64,000 nucleotides of DNA from assembly GCA_963970005.1 (NCBI GenBank), contig CAXAMN010001414.1:131286-195285 (forward strand), read 5' to 3'. The translations under genes and the position numbers were made by a program. Positions 10,589 through 22,690 of this stretch are shown in pieces (positions within the stretch are counted from its first letter, which is position 1; each line of letters opens with the position of its first letter). The notes beneath the pieces were generated by a model, which saw only the letters and a list, made by a program, of their open reading frames with translations, had not been told where the DNA came from and made no database searches. This DNA comes from Durusdinium trenchii. Its lineage: Eukaryota > Sar > Dinophyceae > Suessiales > Symbiodiniaceae.

Positions 10589-11351
10589 ATAGGCTCTATG
10601 CCGAACCACCATTGCTCTTGGAAGTCTAGGGCACAGCTTCCGGTTTCTCGGCTCACACCCACGGTTACTCTCGTGCACGGTTACACCGCGCTTCGGAACG
10701 CCACTGATCGGAACAGGGTCGAAAAACCACCGGTCAGGTTCCATGTCAGTTTGCGGGAGGGTACTTGCTGATTTGCGTTGATCTCCTTTTCGTGCGAAGG
10801 GCCAGGGGTCCTGTGACACTTGAGCTCGCTGCACCGTGTGCAGCAACAAGGTCTTAGACCCTTGGGATAAAACACTGGCCCTGGCAATTCTCCCGCCATA
10901 CTCCGCCATATCCGCCAAGCGGAACCCATGTACACCGCCGGTGAACAGTCTTCCTGCCACACACCACCACACACACACACACACCCAGAGCGTCTCGTCT
11001 TTCATCTCCACACGCAGCCCTGGCTCATCTCAGCCCCCTCCAAAAGTATCGGGCAGAACCCCACGCACATCGCCTCACTTCGAGCAGAGGTGGTTCTGAA
11101 CCCGACTCTTCGACTATCCCAGGAACCGGTACCCCAGGTGTTCCGGGTCCGGACACGGTCACTGGAGACCTCCACGACTCGGCCAGGGCTCCGCGGCCGC
11201 CTCCTGGGCCGCCACCGTCTGGGCCGGGGCGCCAGGGACGAACGCACCGGTGCGGACGAGCGGGTGGGAGGCGGAGAGGCAGCGGGAACTGGACTTTAAA
11301 AAAAGCGCGAAGATCTGGGAGGTCGCCATGTGACAGACAAGGTGGTTCATG
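10589..11351. other. GC-rich stretch, no supported gene
   Basis: A GC-rich patch at 11100-11300 leaves several frames open on both strands. None shows a motif I recognise. A short (CA)n tract lies at about 10968-10983. Confidence 0.4.
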
Positions 11352-11462
11352 ACCCAGACACTCCACGTATGCCATATAGATCATAGATTATATTAGAATT
11401 AGTATATCCCCCTGAATCTGCCCCTGGCCTTTTCTCCACAAATATGACACTCCCATGGAGTC
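11352..11462. mobile_element. foldback element, family A (diverged)
   Basis: It starts ACCCAGACACTCCACGTATGC and ends GACACTCCCATGGAGTCCATGG. The middle is replaced by AT-rich DNA and CCCCTGGCCTTTTCTCC, which resembles the GAGAAAAGGCCAGGGG seen at 35185. Confidence 0.5.
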
Positions 11463-12066
11463 CATGGAGAAATTTTCCAATCCGACACCCAAAGGGTTTC
11501 ACCGAGGGAAGTGGATCTCGTGAAGTTGGAGATCCTTTGATGCAAAGCCTCTCTTTGTCCTTCCGGACGGCCTGGCTCGCCTTGTCCTCTAGGGATCCCT
11601 TGGTGCAAGCCACCACCGCGCCCAAAGTGGCTGAAGGCACCCGCGAGAGGGAGAGGGAGCAGGGCAGCGCGAGAACCGAAGCGAGCGGACGAAGGAGACG
11701 GGGGAAGATAGATGGTTTGAGTTGGGATTTGGTGTCATGACATGTCGAAATGGGAGAATTCTAACCTTCGCTGCTGTTCACTTCTGGAAGGGTTTGTCCC
11801 TTTGCAATTCAGCTGCTGTTCTCAGTGAACCCTTGAGCCGGATCAGTAATTCCGTACATGCCCATGCGAAGCATCGTCAAAGATATTTGCAGACACCTTT
11901 AGGTGCCAAACTTTTTTCAACTGGTCGAGGAGCACACAAACTGCTTGTGCTCCAGTGTGGTGTGGCATCCAACCTCATCTCCAGTGTTTTGAACCGATAT
12001 ACAGTAGCCAAGAGCCAGGACTGTTCAGAAGCTCACCGAACAGGTCGGAGCTATTTAACATTATAA

Positions 12067-12130
12067 CTACCAGGACCCACTGTCGGGGTAGTTAATGGAC
12101 ACCCCGAATCACCTCTAAGGTGTCCTGGTA
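12067..12130. mobile_element. foldback element, family B (short)
   Basis: TACCAGGACCCACTG at the left and GGTGTCCTGGTA at the right, with GGACACCCCGAATCACCTC between. It matches the left half of the copy at 2084 and lacks its right interior. Confidence 0.7.
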
Positions 12131-13278
12131 TAGTTTTCATATATATGCGTATTCTCTAATTGTCTATACAAGGTGCTGGCCAGGCTGTTTCAAGTGCAAT
12201 AGCAACGTAACACGTCGACATGTCAATGGTTGTTTGGGCTGTGCCGCTGATGCTGATCTGGTTTGGTGAAGTACTTACCTATAGGTAGTAGTGAACAGAG
12301 GAAACCCGCGGGAATATCTCTTGCCAGGCTTGATTCCGTGAGGTTGAGATGCCAGCCATGAAAGCGAGATGACGGGGATGGATGTATCATCAACTCCCAT
12401 CTGCTCCAGTCGAAACAAAGAATTTCCTGTTTCCCCAGCTCATGACCAAGTTGAATCACCTTTGTTGCTAAGAACATGAGCAAATCAGCTCGATCGGTGA
12501 ATCTCCGATCTGATCAATCGCCGAATTGGGTTGTTCTCGGTCGAGGGGGACTTTCCCACGTGCCAGGTGTGGGCAGCAGGACAGGGTGTTCCCCATGAGC
12601 ACGCTTGGAACAGCAAACCTTTTGAATCTGCCTCGACCAATTCTGAAAGTTGACAGATGCCACTGCAAAAGGCAGTTGTTGTAACAGGACTTAGTCCAAC
12701 TTGTCGGTTAGGAGCCTTCTGAGATCTAGCAGTCTGATTCGGAGCGTGCCCGCACAAATCCACACATCTCGTCCAACACACGGTTGCCAGTGAGGTCGTC
12801 GTAGAGTTGAGCTTCTTTGAAGTGCGGACAAAGAAGAAAGAAGAAGACCACTGGACTTGGCAACTCAACTCCTTGGCATGCATACGTCCGACTTTCAAAA
12901 TTCATCAGTGCAATGGAATTTGAAGATCTTGGGGATGGTTGATGGTTCTTTTCCTTGGTTCTGGGCCACGACCTGAAGCAACTTGAATATGTAAACTCCA
13001 AGCCCTTCATTCTGTGATTTTGTCAGTGGCAGCAGTTTCTACACACGACGAGTTCTATGTGCGAAAGTCTACATTTTGGTGCTCTGTGGTATCCGTGAGC
13101 AGGAGTCAACCTCACGAGTATGATGGAGGGGAACCTCCGTTGGGGGATCCCAGGGCGAGTGCCGCCTAAAAGCGGCGGGGCCGTTGTGGTATCCGTGACG
13201 GGGGTGGTGCACGGACGGTTGGCGTCGAAGACTGATGGAAAGGGACAAGGACATTGCATCGGCAAAAAATATCATCAA
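12131..13278. other. no supported gene
   Basis: Open frames on the minus strand (for example 12485-12898) are the longest here, but I recognise no domain and see no convincing splice context. Confidence 0.4.
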
Positions 13279-13372
13279 TACCAGGACACCCGGACCAGGG
13301 GTGTCGAACTTGATAGCCCCGAAAAGAGGTGATTCAGGGTGTCCATTAACCCCGACTGCGGGTCCTGGAATA
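13279..13372. mobile_element. foldback element, family B (inverted copy)
   Basis: TACCAGGACACCCGGACCAG through AAAAGAGGTGATTC to GCGGGTCCTGGAATA. It is the reverse complement of the 2084 element over most of its length. Confidence 0.75.
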
Positions 13373-13499
13373 CATGGCTTTATTTTGCCTCGTATATGCG
13401 CCTCGGAATGCGCTGGATCTGGGGATGCCCAATGAAAGAAGCGGAAGTTTAGGGGGTCCACATAGTCTGTCCATGCACTTATAACTTGTAACCATTGGC

Positions 13500-13736
13500 T
13501 CAGAACTCGGACTGAGGCCCCCGCCACCGCCGCTGGCGCCCCCGCTGGGGCCTCCGCCGGGGCCACCACCAGCGAAGGTCCCACCGGTGGCACCACCATC
13601 GGTGGCAAAGCCGCCGGTGGCGCAGCAGCCGGGTGCGCTGCCGCCGGGGCCTCTGCCGCCGGGGGCGCTGCCGCCGGGGCCGCTGCCACCGCTGGGGCCG
13701 CCGCCGCTGCCGCCACCACCACTGGAGGTGCAACAC
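13500..13736. repeat. GC-rich GCC/GGC minisatellite
   Basis: Units around GCCGCCGGGGCC and GCTGCCGCCGGG leave all frames open: Pro/Leu/Gly-rich on plus, Gly/Ser or Ala/Pro-rich on minus. A Gly-rich or Ala/Pro-rich linker exon on the minus strand is possible, but composition alone cannot choose a frame. Confidence 0.65.
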
Positions 13737-13919
13737 TGCAGCATGAAGAAGGTTGAAGTCCCTGGTTTGGAGGGGACATGCCGAGAAATAAATAGGTGAT
13801 CGGGGTCCCCGGCATCCCGGCGTCCTGTTTCGGGGGTGTGGCTTGAACTTGCCATCACTGTGACGGTTCGGGTTGATTGGAACTTGAAAAAGGGCAGCAC
13901 AAATGTGTTATTAAATTGA

Positions 13920-15500
13920 TTAATTCGTTAGTGAGTGTTCGTACAGTGGTTGCAGGTCTTGGTAGTTCAATTTAAATTTTGAAACAGGAGTTTGACAGAC
14001 TGGGTGACTGGGTCGTTTCTTATTTTGGGACTTTTCTGTGGCAAGAGTGTGGGTTGTCATAGGCCACGGGATGCCAGACCCACACGGACTGCAGGACTAT
14101 GCTGTGATGACGACGACCGTGGGGAATCCCGGCTCGCGTGGCACTGGCCGGCGTGGCACTGGCGCGGGGCGCAGTGTTCCTGAGAAAAACCTGCCAGGCT
14201 CTGGAGGGAGTGGTTCCAAAAGAAGCCCAAATGGCCTTGGGCCTCACGGTCGACCACTCACTCCCGCCCCGATCCTTCCGAACCTGGTCGGGGTCTGACC
14301 CGCGTGGGGAATTCTCGCAGGCGAGCAAAAACGCTCCGCCCTCGCCGCCGTCCTCCTTGAGACGTTCCACTTCAGTCTCGCTCAGGCGGGGGTGAACGAA
14401 CTCCACCGAAGGAGTGAACCCGCGTGAACTCGCTGGGCGGGCCCGGGCGGGCCGCGTCAAGCTCAGAGCTTGGTCGGTGGTGGTGGTGGTGGTGGCCCTT
14501 CGGTGAACTCCAGGGAACGTATGAGGTTTTGGCCTTGAAAGTGACCTCGAAACTGGGAGGGTTGGGTAGTAGAGTTGTCGTTTGCTTCTGAAGACCTGAT
14601 CATAGCGATTTGGGGAGGTTGGGGGCAATCAGGTGCAGAGTTCGATCATGCGTTGAAGAGCCAAAAGGCTAATGTCCAGTCCCAGTGATACTCTTCGTTG
14701 GAGAGAAAGAAACGAGAACCCGTTGAAGCTGCTTCCCATGTTGGAACGTGTTGTGCATCGTAGTGCTCCCACAACTTTGGACTCAAATCAGACGGGGACA
14801 AAAAGACCTGGTGAAGCAACAGGACTGGCAACCACCACACCTGTTGGGCAAGATGGAAGCACCATACCCGTGGAACTGGATAACAGGACTGGGGCAACCA
14901 CCAGACCTGTTGCAACCAGCCAATCGAACGTTGGTTAATGTTGGTTACATCATTCTTCACTCCCTGAAACCTTGGGGCTCCAAATAGGGCTATTCTTTGA
15001 GCGAACCCGACTGAGTAAAAAAAGTCGCTCAACAGGTTGGAAGGTCAGGGCCTCTCTTTGTGGCAGGTGACCAGGTGAGCTAGGATTTGTGACCTCAAGG
15101 CTTGACCTCAGCCATCTCAGAGAGTTACTGGGAAGGTCTTAGTCATAGTCGTGAGATTGCCCCAGGCGTCGCCGTGTGGTGGGACACACTGAGGCGCGTT
15201 TGGCACGGGGCGGTTTTGGGTGGATGTGGTCGGTTGGGGTGGGTATCCGTTGTCCATGCTGGGGTGGGCGGCTCAGCTTGTCAGCCGTTGGTGGCCCAAA
15301 TCTGGTCTCTTTGAATAGACCAAAGCTGAGAAGTAGAGCAGGTCGAACATGGACCCCAGACGTCCAAAGACTATATTTTGACCGACTGAAAGGGCATTCT
15401 CAGGGTGGATGGTTTGTACAGCAGAGGTGGCCCCATGATTAGCTGGAGATCGTTGCCCTGAATCACTTCAGTCGACTTGTCCACTTGATGGTGAGCATAC
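13920..15500. other. no supported gene; possible foldback at 14805
   Basis: A GC-rich region at 14100-14470 has open frames on both strands without recognisable motifs. At 14805-14920 CAACAGGACTGGCAACCACC and GGCAACCACCAGACCTGTTG form mixed direct and inverted repeats. Confidence 0.4.
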
Positions 15501-15505
15501 AGCGG

Positions 15506-15550
15506 TAGACTAGTCGGTAGACTAGTCGGTAGACTAGTCGGTAGACTATA
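15506..15550. repeat. 12-bp tandem repeat GGTAGACTAGTC
   Basis: Just under four contiguous copies of GGTAGACTAGTC, followed by an AT dinucleotide run (about 15559-15575). Confidence 0.95.
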
Positions 15551-15579
15551 TATTCATCATATATATATATATATTCTGT

Positions 15580-16900
15580 TTATTCATTCAGATGTTTGGT
15601 CGAGCCTAAGCCTATGTTGACATACCAGCCAATGGTTTGATCCGGTTTCAATTTCCGTGGCCTCGCAGCCGTGTGGATCACGCGAAAGCCGCCCCCGCTT
15701 GTAGCGTAGCTGCGGTACCAAAAAGCCTCGCGTGGTTCCTGTCGCACGGTCCTCACCTTTTGGCCGAATGGAGCAAAGCCTGGTGGCCATTTTGGCCACT
15801 GGGCATTGGATTGAAGTCCCAGTGGCACAAATTGGGTGGTTGGAGAAGGGTTATGTCGTGAGTATCCATGAGATTCCATGAGTATATGTTTATAACAATT
15901 ATTTGCATGCATACACATATATATTATACCAAATTGGTTTGGGTTTAGGCACAACGGCAGCTTTGCAACTCCGTGTTCTTGTTTCTTTGAGGTCTAGTGT
16001 GGCTGGTGAGGACCCCAAAAGCCAAACACAACGCTTGTTTTTCATGTGTAGCTTTGGAGGTTGGCCAGAGTGGCAAGTTCACATCTAAGCCACTCCACAG
16101 GCTCGGCACATCTCCATCATTCCTCGCGCCTTACAAGCCACTTGCGCGAGGGATGTGTAACCGAACGCCATTTGCACCAGCTGATGTCAGGTGCAAAGAG
16201 GTGCTTTCAGGCACCCATCCATTGGGGACATCATCCAATCCCACCCACCACTCTTCTGGGTCCCGTTTCTTCGTGCCACGTCGAGACTTCGGCAGATGAG
16301 AAATAGCATCGAGACGGGCGCGTCGATCGGTTCGTGGTCACGTCTGGATCGGACTTCGGACGTCATGGACCTGGATCAGCATGGACCGGTCGACCAGCGA
16401 CCCACGATCAGAGTCTGATTCGCCGTACAGAGTCCAGGAACATGACGAAAATGAACTAACTCGAACTGGTAGTGTGGTGGATGGACTGACTACCAGGTGG
16501 AGTAGTTCATGAGTCATATTGAGTCATTGGAAGTTCCGGCTTCATTCGGATTCGACAAACCAGGGTCGGCAACATCAACTTTGGGATGAGGGATTCGCGG
16601 TAGAAATCGCCCGGGCTCGGAGGTCGGATCGGTAGAAATCGCGGACAACGCTGGTGTGGAATGTTCGGCAGATTTCAACGCTGGGGGGTGCCTTTAATCG
16701 AATTGGTCGGTCTATTTTGGTTCCCCTCCGCGGCTGGAGCGGACGTAGGGCGGCCCTGGAGTGATGTTTATAGCATGACCACCCCCCAGAAGCCTAGAAG
16801 TAGGAAAAACACACAGGAAACCACGCTCAACCAGTCGAACTTGTGTGGGTCTGGTGTCTTTTGGGAGAAACCTTTTCTCTTGCAATCATCTACTTTCGTG
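15580..16900. other. no supported gene
   Basis: No convincing exon. TGGCCATTTTGGCCA near 15785 is a perfect palindrome. GGTAGAAATCGC is repeated at about 16600 and 16631. Confidence 0.4.
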
Positions 16901-16906
16901 ATGGTT

Positions 16907-17285
16907 TTTTGGAATTCGATCTGGATGGTTGGCAGGGATGTTTTGTGGACAGTCCTGCCTTTGGAAGCGATGAGACTCAGCACACTTCCCGTCACTTCCA
17001 CCGACGCCTTCGCCAGCACGATCAGACTCCGAAAATGCCCTGCACTCTTTTGCAGAGAAAGCTCGACACTTTTGGACCTCGCCTCACGGCACTCACTCTC
17101 TCCAGCGTTCTCCACGGTGTCCCCATCGCGTTGTTTCGGACGCGACGCGTGGTTTCGACGCATCGAAGACGTGCTGCCCAGACCTCCTTGGAGCTCCAAG
17201 TCTTTCAGCCAAGCCTGGAGCGTTTGGGCGTGGCGAGCTGTGAGGATATCGCCGTTTTGCAGGACGGTGACTTGCTCCAGGCCAT
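16907..17285 (-). CDS. candidate internal exon, unknown protein
   Basis: Read on the minus strand, about 125 codons are open with balanced, protein-like composition: LEQVTVLQNGDILTARH and LQAWLKDLELQGGLG, then a basic linker, then FRSLIVLAKASVEVTGS and KTSLPTIQIEFQKTITK. The upstream side (17300-17350) is a pyrimidine-rich CTCTC repeat that would sit where a splice acceptor tract belongs. A longer plus-strand frame overlaps the same bases, but it runs through the microsatellite and has poorer composition. I recognise no family and give no function. Confidence 0.35.
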
Positions 17286-17297
17286 CACGGAAAGCCC

Positions 17298-17347
17298 GGG
17301 AGGAGAGGAGAGGAGAGGAGAGGAGAGGAGAGGAGAGGAGAGGAGAG
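17298..17347. repeat. GGAGA pentanucleotide microsatellite
   Basis: About nine or ten tandem GGAGA units. Fifteen bases equal five codons, so every frame stays open (EERRG on plus, LLSSP on minus). Confidence 0.95.
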
Positions 17348-17780
17348 GCGGTGACGGGCCCCAGGGTTTCCAACCGGACCGGGGACGCAAGGCGTCGAGG
17401 GAGAACAAAGATGAAAAAAGGAGGACCATGAAATCAGCCATGCAGGACCTTTCCAGGTCCTGTTTTCATTTTGTTGTTTTTCCCCTCTTAAAGGTCCCAG
17501 AAAGAGACTCATTTAGTTCGCGAAAAGGTCACCGAAACATGATCCTTTCAAGTTCGAACATCGAGTCAAAGGACGTCGCTCCAGTGGGGTCCTTCGAAGT
17601 GAAATTTTGGTGCGCGAAGGAGTCGCTCCAGTTCCTCATGAGGAGAGGGATCTTTTCGAACAAGAACAGCGAACAGCGAACGGCTGGGTGGGGAGAGAGT
17701 CTTTTCGGGCCTGGTTCACCTGGTTCCTCAAAGATCACCCCCCCCCCAGCCGGAGCACTGACCCCCATTTCTCCAAATCC

Positions 17781-17892
17781 CACGACCCGTCTGGGACTGC
17801 CAGTCCGAACTGCCGAGAAACGGCCGGTGCCAAGGGGGTCTGGCTTGATCGGCATATATAGGCAAGCCCCAGTGGATCCGGAGTGTCTGGGA
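17781..17892. mobile_element. foldback element, family A (diverged)
   Basis: CACGACCCGTCTGGGACTGCC at the left and GAGTGTCTGGGAATGG at the right. It shares GCCGAGAAACGGCC and CAAGGGGGTCTGGCTTGAT with the copy at 9990, so these two form a subfamily. Confidence 0.6.
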
Positions 17893-18319
17893 ATGGTTTT
17901 GGACTCACTGTGGACAAATCCCGTGGTCCAGGCTGGCTTGAGCTTGGTGCAGACCCGGAAGCTTCAGAAGCGGGCGAAGGACCAGCAGTTCTGCGAACTG
18001 GGCGTCGGAGGTTCAAGGGTCCTTTCATATCTACTTCTCTGCAAATTTACTTGCATTTGTGTTTGGTTTTGGGATTCTTTTGGATGGTCTTGTTTGTACG
18101 TACGTACTTCCAAACCAATAACTTGTACGGGGAGTTTGTCTATCTCGCCCGCTCAAATCACCATCTCAGCTCTGTTCTGCTGTTGGATCACCGAAGTAAA
18201 GCTTCATGAACCCGGTGCTGCAGGGGGCTTCTTCGTGAATGAACGCTCTACTCACTTGGTCCGGAGATGGATCGAAGTGTCCCAAGCACTTGGCCCACCA
18301 AAAAACATACAGAACTCCC

Positions 18320-18425
18320 GCCTATAGACCCTAAGGGGGCCGGTCAATAGACACCCCGTATACCATTTACACGATTTACAGTACTATAATCGGTATATAC
18401 GGGGCGAGGTGCCATTTATGCTGGC
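18320..18425. repeat. imperfect foldback, unassigned
   Basis: GGGGGCCGGTCAATAGACACCCC and GGGGCGAGGTGCCATTTATGCTGGCCCC bracket a smaller palindrome around ACAGTACTATAATCGGTATA. It resembles family B in its GACACCCC motif but lacks the TACCAGG ends. Confidence 0.4.
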
Positions 18426-18921
18426 CCCAGTACTCCCTATAAGGGGTTTCTATTGGTGGCGCACATGATCGCCTCATGAGGTGCTGCAGAAATGTCCATT
18501 CACCTGAGGCCCGGCCCCCCCGTGGGTCGCACGGCCGAGGCGGTCGAGGAGGTTCTGCTCCCGGATTGGAAGGTTCTGGTGGACTCCTTTTCTGTTTGAA
18601 ACCTCCGGACCACCCGGGTGCGGGTCTTGGTCAACGCTTCGGTTCCAACCGGAACACCACACGGAACGGTGCTGGGCGCTCAGGAGACGGTGCCCAGCTC
18701 CGAGCCGGATGGGCAGGCGGACAGAACGGGACGTGAGACATTGCGACCTTGCGTCCCAGTAGTATAGGCCAGGAGCCCCGTTCGTAGCGTCATTGCTCCC
18801 AGTAGCGATGCCCTTTGCTGGGCGCTTAGTAGCGTACTTGTTTCAGAAAAGTGCACCCTAAGCCTTCAAAGACAACTTTTATAAGACATTGAATTGTTTA
18901 CATGTGTCGTGTAATGTCATG

Positions 18922-19016
18922 TACCACCAGTCACAAAGGGGTGCCAATTGGAGGATAGGGGTGCCCATTATCCACTCACTTAGGGACTAAAAACCACCCC
19001 TTTGTGACTCCTGGTA
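18922..19016. mobile_element. foldback element, family B-like
   Basis: TACCACCAGTCACAAAGGGG at the left pairs with CCCCTTTGTGACTCCTGGTA at the right. The interior has GGTGCCAATTGGAGGATAGG and GGTGCCCATTATCCACTC. Confidence 0.75.
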
Positions 19017-20962
19017 GGGTCCTGAGTAAAACAATGCATGGGTGTTCGGGTAAAGGCTATTGAACCAACGGTGGTTGACCAAAATTATTCAACATGCGAT
19101 TTGGGCCCTCAAAATGAAACTGCCACGGTTTCGCAGAAGAGATGTCCGTCTTGCTGTTAACCTTCCTGTTTTTCGCGCATGAAGGCTGTCAATTTGAGGC
19201 ACCGGCTGCTCTGAACACCATGTCAGACGGTCGACCAGTCGACCGTCCGACCCCGAGGGGTCGACCATCCGGCCGTCGGGCCGCGTCAGCCACCCGAGTC
19301 GGGGCTCCTGTCGGTCGGCGTGAGGGGATGTGGTGTCCGCCAGAAACGCGCTGCGCCCGCCTCCGTGTCGGCCGGGGTTACGGCCATCCGACCGGTGCCT
19401 GAAAACCGTCCGGATCTTTGGAACAGATGGTACGGCCGGGATGGCCCGCCCCTGAGCATGATTGGTACGGCCGTGACGTTCGGGGCACCCTATCCTTGAC
19501 TCTTGGAGGTATTATGTTTTTGACCCCCACCTGGTGGGCCCGAACCACTCCCCCTGCTGCCTTACATTCCAGAGGGCCTTACATTGGCGATGGAGTTTGC
19601 CATCACTGGCACTCAGGAGGTTTCGCTGGCACTCCTTGTGTCCTGGTGGGCGAAGGGACGTATTGCTTCATCGGTCACTCAGGTGGACGAGCCAAGCCGC
19701 AAGCGGCGTTCCCCCCACGAGGCGCGAGGGAGCGTGAAGAGGTTTTACCAACCAACTGGGTAAAGTGTCCTGAATCAACCTGTGAAGCTTGCTTGGTTAT
19801 AAGCGCCATACGGCCTTTTCATGTGCTAAGCTGAAGGAATCGAGTCTGGGTCCAGGGTCGCGTTTGGGTTGGAGGTACTTTCTACGATTGGCCTTTGAAC
19901 TTTGTCCCCCACGCCGTCTAGAGTCTGGACGCCTGAGGGAACAGTTCCATACTGCAAGCGCATGAACAAGTGTCATTACTGCAGCACACCGTGGCAGGAC
20001 GTCCAGTTGTATCATGCTAGGTCTTTGACACCCTTTCTTTCAGATGGCAAGCCAGATGGGCTGCTTCTGAAGTCGTCAGGCCAACTCTAAGGGTCTCTAA
20101 CCCTTTTCTGTCTCACGGCTGAACCTCGAACTGCTTTACAGAATAGATCGGCCTATAGGGTGTTTCTCGCCACGGTGTCCTGTCGAAACTGATCCCTTTG
20201 ACCTATTAAACCTCAACGTCACCGTCTTCCCGAGCTCTGACGGCCGTCGTCCTCGTCCAAGGAGACCACTGAGCCGACGGCCTCGAGGGCACGCTGCGGG
20301 AGCTTCAGGTGCGGGCATTGCGAAGGTCTGGGATGGGACAGGATGGGACGATTCTATCTTCAACTCTGACACGCATCTAGACTCTGCGGTCCTCTTCAAC
20401 TCTGAGCACACACCCTCCGCCCGTTGTAGACATGAGATTTAGACATGAGGGCTAGAATCGATGATCTTCCAGGGATATTCTGCAGATGACTGCGCCTTTT
20501 CTGGGGGGGGCGGAACTTCCAATGACTCACTTCACTTAGTCCATCCACTACTACCAGTTCGGGCCTGGACTCAGGCTCGTTGGGCATCGCGGCATCGTCT
20601 CCGTTTCGCCGATCCCGTCGCCCAGGGCGGTGCTGAGCACTGGAAAAGGCCCTCGACGCTTGATCTTCATCAGGCGCTCGGGGCGCAACCGACGTGTCTG
20701 CAGCGTTCGGCGCAACAGACGTGTCTGAGGGTTTTTGAGTCTTTGGGGTCCGTTGTTTCGGTGGCACCCGGCGTGAATTCGGCGAGGTGTACTGTAGGTG
20801 GTGGTTCTGCCAGCATCTAGGTGGGGTCGTTCACTTCGAGCTACCCAGGATGGGCGTGCTGGGGGCTCCCTGAATAGATAGAAACGGTTTCCAAAACATT
20901 CTTGGTGGGGATCTACTTTTCTATCTATTTGGGGGTCTATTTCCACTGTATAGGTCTATGTC
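19017..20962. other. no supported gene
   Basis: Scattered open frames only. A GTCGACC palindrome cluster lies at 19228-19275 (GGTCGACCAGTCGACCGTCC). Confidence 0.4.
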
Positions 20963-21034
20963 TACCAGGACACCCTAAGTACTATAAGGGGTGTCTATGG
21001 ATAGTCCATTAACCACCCTTTGTGCGTCCTGGTA
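20963..21034. mobile_element. foldback element, family B (short)
   Basis: TACCAGGACACCCTAAGTAC and TTTGTGCGTCCTGGTA, with AAGGGGTGTCTATGG and CCATTAACCACCC inside. It is one of the cleanest short copies. Confidence 0.75.
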
Positions 21035-22608
21035 TATCTCTTCAATTTTGGTTGGTGGGAGTTGGAATGTTTTTCTTGATTGCGATTGGCACTGGGGCAC
21101 ATTGGGGCACTGGGCATCAGATATCACTGGGGCACTCGGCTCGGGTTGCCAGGAGTATCCCAATGGTCCTACGCAGGAGAGTTTTCTCATCCAAAACCCT
21201 TTCAGTGGGGGAATTGCTTTCCTGAAAGCCCGAGAATCTCAGCATCGACACTGCATGACAGATGACAGATGGCACGATGGTCAGTCATGGGGTTCACCTT
21301 CATCATTTGTCCACGGGATCCAGACGGTGGAGTCTAGCCGCACCCAATTCGCACCCAAGGATTTGCCTGGTTGTGCTGATCAGGTGATTTTTGTATAAAT
21401 GTCCCCTAGATGGTTAAATCCCCTGGGGGAATGGAGATGTTTTTGCGGTTTCTCGGTTCCGTCCCCACGGTTCCTTAAGCAAATCCAATGGTTTTTGCCT
21501 CCAAAAAAAGACCGCTTCGACACTGCTGTCGAGGCATGGTGAGTCGGGAGCCTTGGGAGTAAGACTCTGCTGGTGGGCTGCAGATGCTCGCTCTTACCCA
21601 GATGCTCCAAACGAGTCTTGGTCCCTCAAAAGCTAGGGATTTGAGACCCCAGACCTCCAAAACATTCTGGTCCGACCACTCCATATGAGGGTCCATGAGC
21701 GTTTGGGTGAGACTTCAAGAAAAGTTGGGTGTGTAGCATAGCGCCTGCAAAGGGTGTCCTTATAAACGCGTTTGCACCGATATTTTGACCGATACACACT
21801 GAACCGCACATGGCATAACCACGCGGACGCCGTTTCCACGCTCGTTATTCAGAATAGATGGGCTTCGGCTTGAGTAGTTTAGGCAACAGCCCTTATTTTT
21901 TGACCTGACTGGCGCACAGGTGGTGGCCAAACTAATATTGTTCTTCTATGTTCTTCTATAGAGGGTCTTTGGTACGTCTTTTCTGCACAGTTTTTAAGAC
22001 ACACCCAGATGGGCGCTCAACAAAGTTGATCCAGAAGTTAAGAACTGGCAGGTTTGGGTTTCCTTTATTCCTGGGGCTTTGGATGGTACTTTAGGCCACT
22101 GCGGATGATCCCAATGGCCTGCATGGCTATTTCCCGCCCTTTGTTGGAAAGGTCGTCGATTCCCCTGACCGAACAGTTTCTGATTCTCTCCCAACATGTG
22201 TACCACCATTTCTTGTTGAGGTTCCCCATATCTGCCACTTTGTCAGTGGTTTTCATGCGAATTCCCCGGATTGTATACATGGAAAACGTATGAAAAAGTC
22301 ACTCATGCTGCATGAATCACATCACACCATGGCGCCCTGTCCCACCCGACCACTCCCGGTGAGTTTGGAAGAAACCGCTCCCAGGTCGGAGGGAAACGCT
22401 CCTTGGTCGGAATGCGGAGAGGTTCCTTTTTCAAGTGCTCGCCTTTGGCTGTTCTTTTTCGAGTTGGACGGATAGGACTGGTTGGATGTGACTCATCACA
22501 TGGGGTGAGTGGTGTTTTTGCATCATGTGTTCTTGGTGATGCTTGGTCTTGACATCCTTCACATTCCGACAAAAACGTTGGACATTTTGAGAAAGCTCCG
22601 GCTCACGC
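21035..22608. other. no supported gene
   Basis: TGGGGCACT is repeated three or four times at 21088-21140. No frame shows recognisable content. Confidence 0.4.
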
Positions 22609-22690
22609 ACATGGAAGTGGAAAAACCCCACTGTTCATAAAGGAACCTCAGTAGTCTTCCAAGGGAACCACTGTCCACTGCCATGTTAGT
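22609..22690. mobile_element. foldback element, family E
   Basis: CACATGGAAGTGGAAAAACC at the left and CCACTGTCCACTGCCATGTTAG at the right are imperfect complements. It matches the ends of the copies at 31712 and 33282. Confidence 0.55.

Noticed and set aside
13069-13900. Ala/Pro-rich and Gly-rich minus-strand frames
   Set aside because: Both depend on the GCC minisatellite and extend across a family B element; composition cannot decide whether any is real.
15780-15805. GGCCATTTTGGCCA as a dinoflagellate spliced-leader remnant
   Set aside because: The leader I recall ends in AGCCATTTTGGCTCAAG. Here the sequence is a perfect palindrome without the CAAG end, so the similarity is probably chance.
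16843-18327. 494-codon plus-strand open frame, the longest in the window
   Set aside because: It is kept open by the GGAGA repeat and by a family A element near its 3' part. The minus strand gives a better protein over 16907-17285.
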